In this document: positions 59,322-64,000 of the stretch, piece by piece | Layout: each line of letters begins with the position of its first letter | Position numbering within the stretch: the first letter of the stretch is position 1 | Source: Gaeumannomyces sp. JS-464 | Lineage: Eukaryota; Ascomycota; Sordariomycetes; Magnaporthales; Magnaporthaceae | Reading direction: 5' to 3' | NCBI GenBank assembly: GCA_002197995.1 | Contig: NGZR01000001.1 | Location: 8,866,001-8,930,000, forward strand | DNA: 64,000 nt | Made by a program: the position numbers and the translations under genes | The notes under the pieces: generated by a model | Databases searched by the model: none | What the model was told of the DNA's origin: nothing | What the model saw: the letters and a program-made list of their open reading frames with translations, nothing else

Positions 59322-62300
59322 ATGAGCTCGAGTCCACAGGACATAGTGCCAGCTGCCGGCCTCACGGTCCTTGCTGCCCCTGATGGCCCCGCATTCGAGT
59401 ATGCCGCGCGCGGGGCCGTATGCCCATCTTTCCCCTTTGCGACCGGAGAAGCTAACCGCCGCCAAAAGCATCGTCTTTGTTCACGGATTCACAGGGCATC
59501 CGAAACACACCTGGCTCGACAGCAGAGGCGGCGCGGCCGTGCCTGAGCCCGGGTCCCCGTCGTCGCCATGCAGGTCTAGAGACGACGGGAGCAGCAGAGC
59601 CGAGTTTTCGCGCTCTCGTCAAATCATGGGGTTCTTATCGCCAATGTTCAAGCCACGCGAGAAATGCCGGGAGGTCTATTGGCCCCAGGAGCTTCTCCCA
59701 GAGACAGCGCCGTCGGCGAGGGTCATGACCTTCGGATACGACACCAATATCAAGCACCGATTCCGTGGCCAAATCAGCAAGAGCAGCGTCTACGATATTT
59801 CGCGGGACCTTCTAGTGTCGCTCACCTCTTCTAGGGCGAGTGGTTGCGCGGACGACAGGCCCCTGATCTTTGTCGCCCACAGCCTAGGGGGCATCGTGGT
59901 TAAAGAGCTGCTGCGGCAGTCCCGGGGGTACACGACGCACCAGCGACATCTCCACTCGGTCTTCCTAGCCACCCGCGGCGTCATATTTTTCGGCACTCCG
60001 CATGGCGGCTCTGACCCCCGCGGTGTTCTCCAGCACGTCGCCGAGAATCTTGTCCGGGCAGTGGGCTTCTCGGTCAACAGGGCAATCGTTGACACCCTGC
60101 TTCCCACGTCTGAGCGCTTGCGCGAGCTGAGAGACGAGTTTGGACCGATGGCCCATGACCGGCAATGGCTCATCCACTCATTTCAGGAGCAGTACGGTAT
60201 CGCGCCTCTGGGCGGCGCCAAGGTTGTCGAGGATGCTTCCTCGTGCCTTGGCGATGCCACCGTCGAGGTCACCGAACACATCTCGAGCAACCACATGGAC
60301 ATGTGCCGCTTCTCTAGCACGAGCCATCCCGACTATCTCAAGTTTGCGTCTGCTTTAAAAAGGGTCATGGGGGGCCGTCGTCCCGATCCGAGGGTACAAA
60401 CTTTGGGTAATCCGGTGTCTACGGCAGCCGATTCTGCGCTCACGATAGCGGACTCGGATCTTGTAGCAAACTGGCTGGCCGCACTACGATTCCCCCAAAT
60501 GCACGGGCGCGAAAATACAGTAAAACCAGCTCATGATGCCACTTGCGGCTGGCTGAGCCAACAGCCGGATCTGCTTAGCTGGCTTGATGGCAACGACGAC
60601 AACGGCTTTTTGTGGGTCATGGGAAACCCAGGAACCGGAAAGTCGACCGTCATGAAATTTATTATCGACTATGTTCGGACCACTCGATCTGAATCCGGGA
60701 ATCTTAGGCTCCTGAGCTTTTTCTTCCACAACCGCGGGGCTGGAGAGGAGAAGACGGTTCTGGGTCTGTACCGGACTTTCCTGCGTCAGATTATCAAGGC
60801 CAAGAGACTGCACCCCAGTCTTCCACACCTTCTCGAAGAGACCCGGGTAGAGCTGACGGAGGATGAAGAAGTCCAATGGGCCGTTCCATTACTGCAAAGG
60901 ATCTTCTTCAGGGCTCTCACTCGACTTTTCCGTGGCGAGAGTCTCGTCTGCTTCATTGATGCGCTTGACGAGTGCGATGACGATCAGGCTAGAGAGCTTG
61001 TGGGCACACTGCAGCAGGCTAGAAGATTGGCTTCTGCCTCGGGAGTCAATTTTCTGGTCTGCATCTCGAGCCGCCACTTTCCTCACATATCCGTCGAACG
61101 GAGATATCTCCTGGTCCTGGAACGAATAGCAGATCATTACCAGGACATCGCCAGCTACCTCGACACTGAGCTGAACATCGGCCAGGGCCAAGAGCAAGAG
61201 ACGGTTCGGCGGGAGCTCATCCAGAAGTCCCGAGGCAGCTTCCTTTGGGTTGTGCTTGTCGTAGCCTCGCTCAACGAAGCATATGACCAAGGACTGATGG
61301 AGGCGCTCGCAGCACGCATGAGAGAAATACCAGACGACGTTGCAAAGCTGTTTGCCGGCCTTCTCAACAAAGCAGGGCCCAGCCAGGTTGACACGTACCA
61401 TTGTCTGCTGTGGGTACTTTACGCCCGAGCGCCACTGAAGGTGACTGAGCTCTATATAGCGATCCTTCGCAGCCGCGAGCCACCCGCAGATGTTCCTTTC
61501 ACCAACAGCCGCCTGCCGCGCATCCAGGACATGACACGCTTCATCATCAACTGCGCGAAGGGCCTAGTGGAGGTCCTGCCGCCTGATTTGAACTCAAAAG
61601 AACCGACGGTGCAGTTCATTCATGAGACCGTGATAGATTTTCTGGCTTCAGCAGACGGACTCCCGCGCCTGCGTGTCATTGGAGCGGCCGAGTTCCAATC
61701 CTTGGCTCATGATAAGCTTGCGTCAGTTTGCCAGGAGTACTTCAAGAATCTTCAGGCTGCTGGCCTATCCCCTACCTCATTTATGTCGTTTGAATATTAC
61801 TCGACAAGATTCCTAGCCTATCACGCGGGGAGAGGTTCGAGAGCCGGATCATTCGTGGAGAGGCTAGATGAACGCATGGCTCGCTATTGGGTGAAGACAT
61901 TTTCCGTTCCTAAATGCTCTCCTGGATGGCGCCTCTCTTCTTTGGTTTTCCGCCACGTGGATGCCCTGCAGAAGGAGGCGATACTTCTATTTGCTTGCCA
62001 GTTGCCCGGATCCAGTTGGCACGAGGAACCCTGGCTGATCCCTCAGGTTGTCACTCGTTTGGAGTCTGTTGATATCGTATGCAATCGCTTATCACCGTTA
62101 ACGCTTGCACTGGAGGACAAAGGGGCCGAGCCGGTCGACAATATTCTTCGAGCACTCGGCCTGCTGAACCCGGCTTGTTCGGGGGCCCTTATCATCGAGC
62201 TTGTCAATGAACATCGAAAGAATGCCGGGGTTCCGGGGGAGAAAGGAATGCACTCGATAGTGGCGTGGCATCCCACACTCCTCTCGTTCTTTGTGGCCGC

Positions 62301-63135
62301 TGGCGTTACCGACATGGTGCGTCAACTGATCCGCAGCGACAAGCTCGACGTGAATGCCAAGCACCACACGGGACGTACCCCTATGATCTTTGCGATCGAG
62401 AGGGGCTACAACGAGATCGCGGCACTGCTCCTTCAGACCGGGCGCGTTGATCTCCGCGCGAGGTTCCAGGGCCGGACGGCACTGATGACCGCAGTCTCGG
62501 CCGGACGGGTGGGGGTCATCGAGCAGCTTCTCCGACACGAACATGTGCTTCGAGACATCAACGCCATAAGTCTCCTGGACGACATGGCCACGGCCCTGTC
62601 GATGGCTGTGGACGATGGGCCGCACACCCCAGCCGTTGTCAGGTTACTTCTCTCCGTGCCGGGGATCGACATCAATTGCAACCATGTGCTCTCGAGGCGC
62701 ACCCCACTGCACAAGGCAGTCGCATGCGGAGCGGTCGAGATTGTGGACATGCTCCTCGCGCACCCGGACGTCGACGCAAACAAGCCCGATTCCTGGGGCG
62801 ACACGGCGGCCATGCGCGTGATTCGGCACCACGACAGATCCCGTGCCAGACCCGTCCTGGAGGCCTTGCTGCGGAGCCCCAAGGTGGATTTCAACCGACA
62901 GGACACCATCGGCTGCACCCTGCTGGCGCAGGCCGTCGCTGCCGGCGACGTCGAGCTGGTGGAGATGCTGCTGGCCAGCGGGCGCTGCGACGCGAACCTG
63001 CCTGACCGGCTGGGCTTCACCCCTTATCGGATCGCAGACATGCAAGGCCAGCGAGAGATCATGCGCCTGCTCGTGGACCTGGTGCCGAACCTCGATGTCG
63101 ATGCGAGAGAAGTGTGGGCAGCGGGCTGTTTTTAA
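59322..63135 (+). CDS. NLR-type receptor: SesB-like alpha/beta hydrolase - NACHT - ankyrin repeats
   Basis: This is a fungal NOD-like receptor, expected to sense a ligand through its repeats and to activate an N-terminal lipase/esterase-like effector in regulated cell death. One large open frame (ATG 59383 to stop 63133-63135, about 1250 codons) holds the recognisable parts. Counting codons from 59371, the SesB-like hydrolase is residues 33-330: SIVFVHGFTGHPKHTW, nucleophile elbow AHSLGG (Ser about 171), FFGTPHGGSD, SSNHMDMCRFSS. The NACHT domain has Walker A GNPGTGKST (418-426), Walker B LVCFIDALDECD (525-536) and LVCISSRHFP. A helical region with VQFIHETVIDFL follows, and about eight diversified ankyrin repeats end the protein (about 965-1235), e.g. 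RRTPLHKAVACGAVEIVDML. The frame starting at ATG 59322 supplies GLTVLAAPD, the segment that normally precedes the hydrolase, but is offset by one base at about 59405-59415. I therefore set the start at 59322 with one probable indel. Confidence 0.85.
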
Positions 63136-63315
63136 GTGCCGGGTGTGGGTCGTGGCTAGAAGAAACGCAGAAGCGAGGCCAACACGGCGCTCAAGGGTTA
63201 CAAGCCCCTGAGCTTGAAGCTTCCTCCCATCCTTTTTTTTTTTTTTTTACTTCCATTTTTCCCCCTCAAGCCACCGTCCCTCAGTGCAAAAGTCCAAAGA
63301 AACACCTTCTTTTTC
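63136..63315. other. Convergent 3' intergenic region
   Basis: This is the short gap between the NLR stop and the 3' end of the DUF3176-like gene on the other strand. It contains a 16-T tract at 63233-63248. Nothing else is seen. Confidence 0.6.
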
Positions 63316-64000
63316 CTATTTTGCAAATCTCAGCTCCGGGTTCTCATCCTTGCGACTGTTGACCAGCCTGGCCATGCCCATGCCCATGCCCGCGAACGTC
63401 TGGAGGTGTTCGAGGGTGCGCATGCTCCGCAACTCCTACCACCTTTTCTCCATCTCCAGTGAACTTATGCGCGATCAATACGAGCGTAGAAAACTTCCAG
63501 ATACGATTATCACTTCCGCTCAAACCAGCCCTACCCCCGCGCACCGTTGCCAAAAGCGGCGCAAACGTCAGGCACAGAATCGCCAGCGGCGGCGCCGACC
63601 AGGCCCAGCGGACATGATGGAGGGCTCGCTCACGATTGCGAACCCCGCCACCGTCGCGGGGGCACTCGTCCCAGCCCAGGGGGTCGGGGCTCGCCGTGCG
63701 CACCATGTCCGTCGGGCTGCGGATCACGCGCGCGAAACACGTCCACGACCGTCGCCCGTGCGGTACAGCACGCCGACGAGGCCGGCCAGGGTGGCGTTCT
63801 GGCCCGCCGCCGGGTCTCCGTCCCCGGGGAGCCCCGCGTGGAAGTTGTTGTTGCCGGCGCCGGCCGTCGGGTTGAAGACGCCATCCATGAACCCCGTGGC
63901 GGTCAGTCAGTCAGCCATTGACCCAACTTTTAGTCGTTGCTGCAGACCCGCCTGCCCCATAGTATGCACCCCACAACGGGCCGAGCCGTGTTCACGAACA
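63316..64000 (-). pseudogene. 3' part of a DUF3176-like fungal membrane protein gene, disrupted; runs off the window
   Basis: On the minus strand, separate frames give pieces that look like the end of a DUF3176-type fungal membrane protein. One, around 63896-63730, reads MDGVFNPTAGAGNNNF and ends at a TGA. A second (about 63740-63480) has IRSPTDMVRT and VRWAWSAPPLAILCLTFAPL, a final transmembrane helix, then RIWKFSTLVLI. A third carries LRSMRTLEHLQTFAGM, MARLVNSRKDENPEL and a stop at 63316-63318. At least two frame changes separate them, and in the third frame a TAG at 63436-63438 sits just before ELRSMRT where homologues usually have an acidic residue. The extra nonsense codon makes real inactivation more likely than for the other interrupted genes. 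The family assignment rests on the helix, the WK motif and tail layout, and is tentative. Confidence 0.45.

Overview
The window is nuclear DNA of a filamentous ascomycete (Pezizomycotina, most likely Sordariomycetes). The genes have short spliceosomal introns (about 60-180 bp, GT...AG, CTRAC-like branch sites), GC-rich third positions and CT-rich leaders. They include families typical of these fungi: CreA, a GT69 mannosyltransferase, a HET-domain protein and a SesB-NACHT-ankyrin NLR. No rRNA, convincing tRNA, transposase, reverse transcriptase or CRISPR array was seen. I cannot name a genus from the sequence.

Layout. (1) 0.9-9.2 kb is a gene-dense housekeeping block: a mitochondrial HPPK-DHPS folate gene (-), a nitronate monooxygenase (+), a GLO3-type ArfGAP (-) and TIM21 (+), arranged as two divergent pairs. 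(2) 14.1-16.1 kb holds a six-exon RecA/Rad51-paralogue gene (-, Rad55-like). (3) creA (26.4-27.7 kb, +) stands alone between about 10.2 kb and 13.6 kb of DNA without recognisable genes, rich in A/T homopolymers and microsatellites. (4) 41.3-47.9 kb holds a BTB-bromodomain protein (-), a putatively N-myristoylated conserved-type protein (+) and an MFS hexose transporter (-). (5) After another 5.5 kb gene-poor stretch come a GT69 CAP59/CMT1-like mannosyltransferase (+), a HET-domain gene (+) and a large NLR (+). (6) The right edge carries the broken 3' part of a DUF3176-like membrane protein gene (-).

Functional themes. The HET gene and the SesB-NACHT-ANK NLR sit in tandem 0.57 kb apart, which looks like a fungal allorecognition / regulated-cell-death locus, and a decaying gene lies beside them. 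CreA (glucose repression) and the hexose transporter lie about 18 kb apart and could be functionally connected, but they are not a cluster.

Important caveat. Several otherwise well-conserved genes (folate gene, creA, GT69, HET, probably the NLR start) are each interrupted by one or two single-base indels, several of them at G/C runs. In four genes, correcting them closes the reading frame exactly. For fol1 and creA the simplest explanation is consensus error in the sequence. For the HET gene and the right-edge gene real decay is also possible. Seven other genes are intact when spliced.
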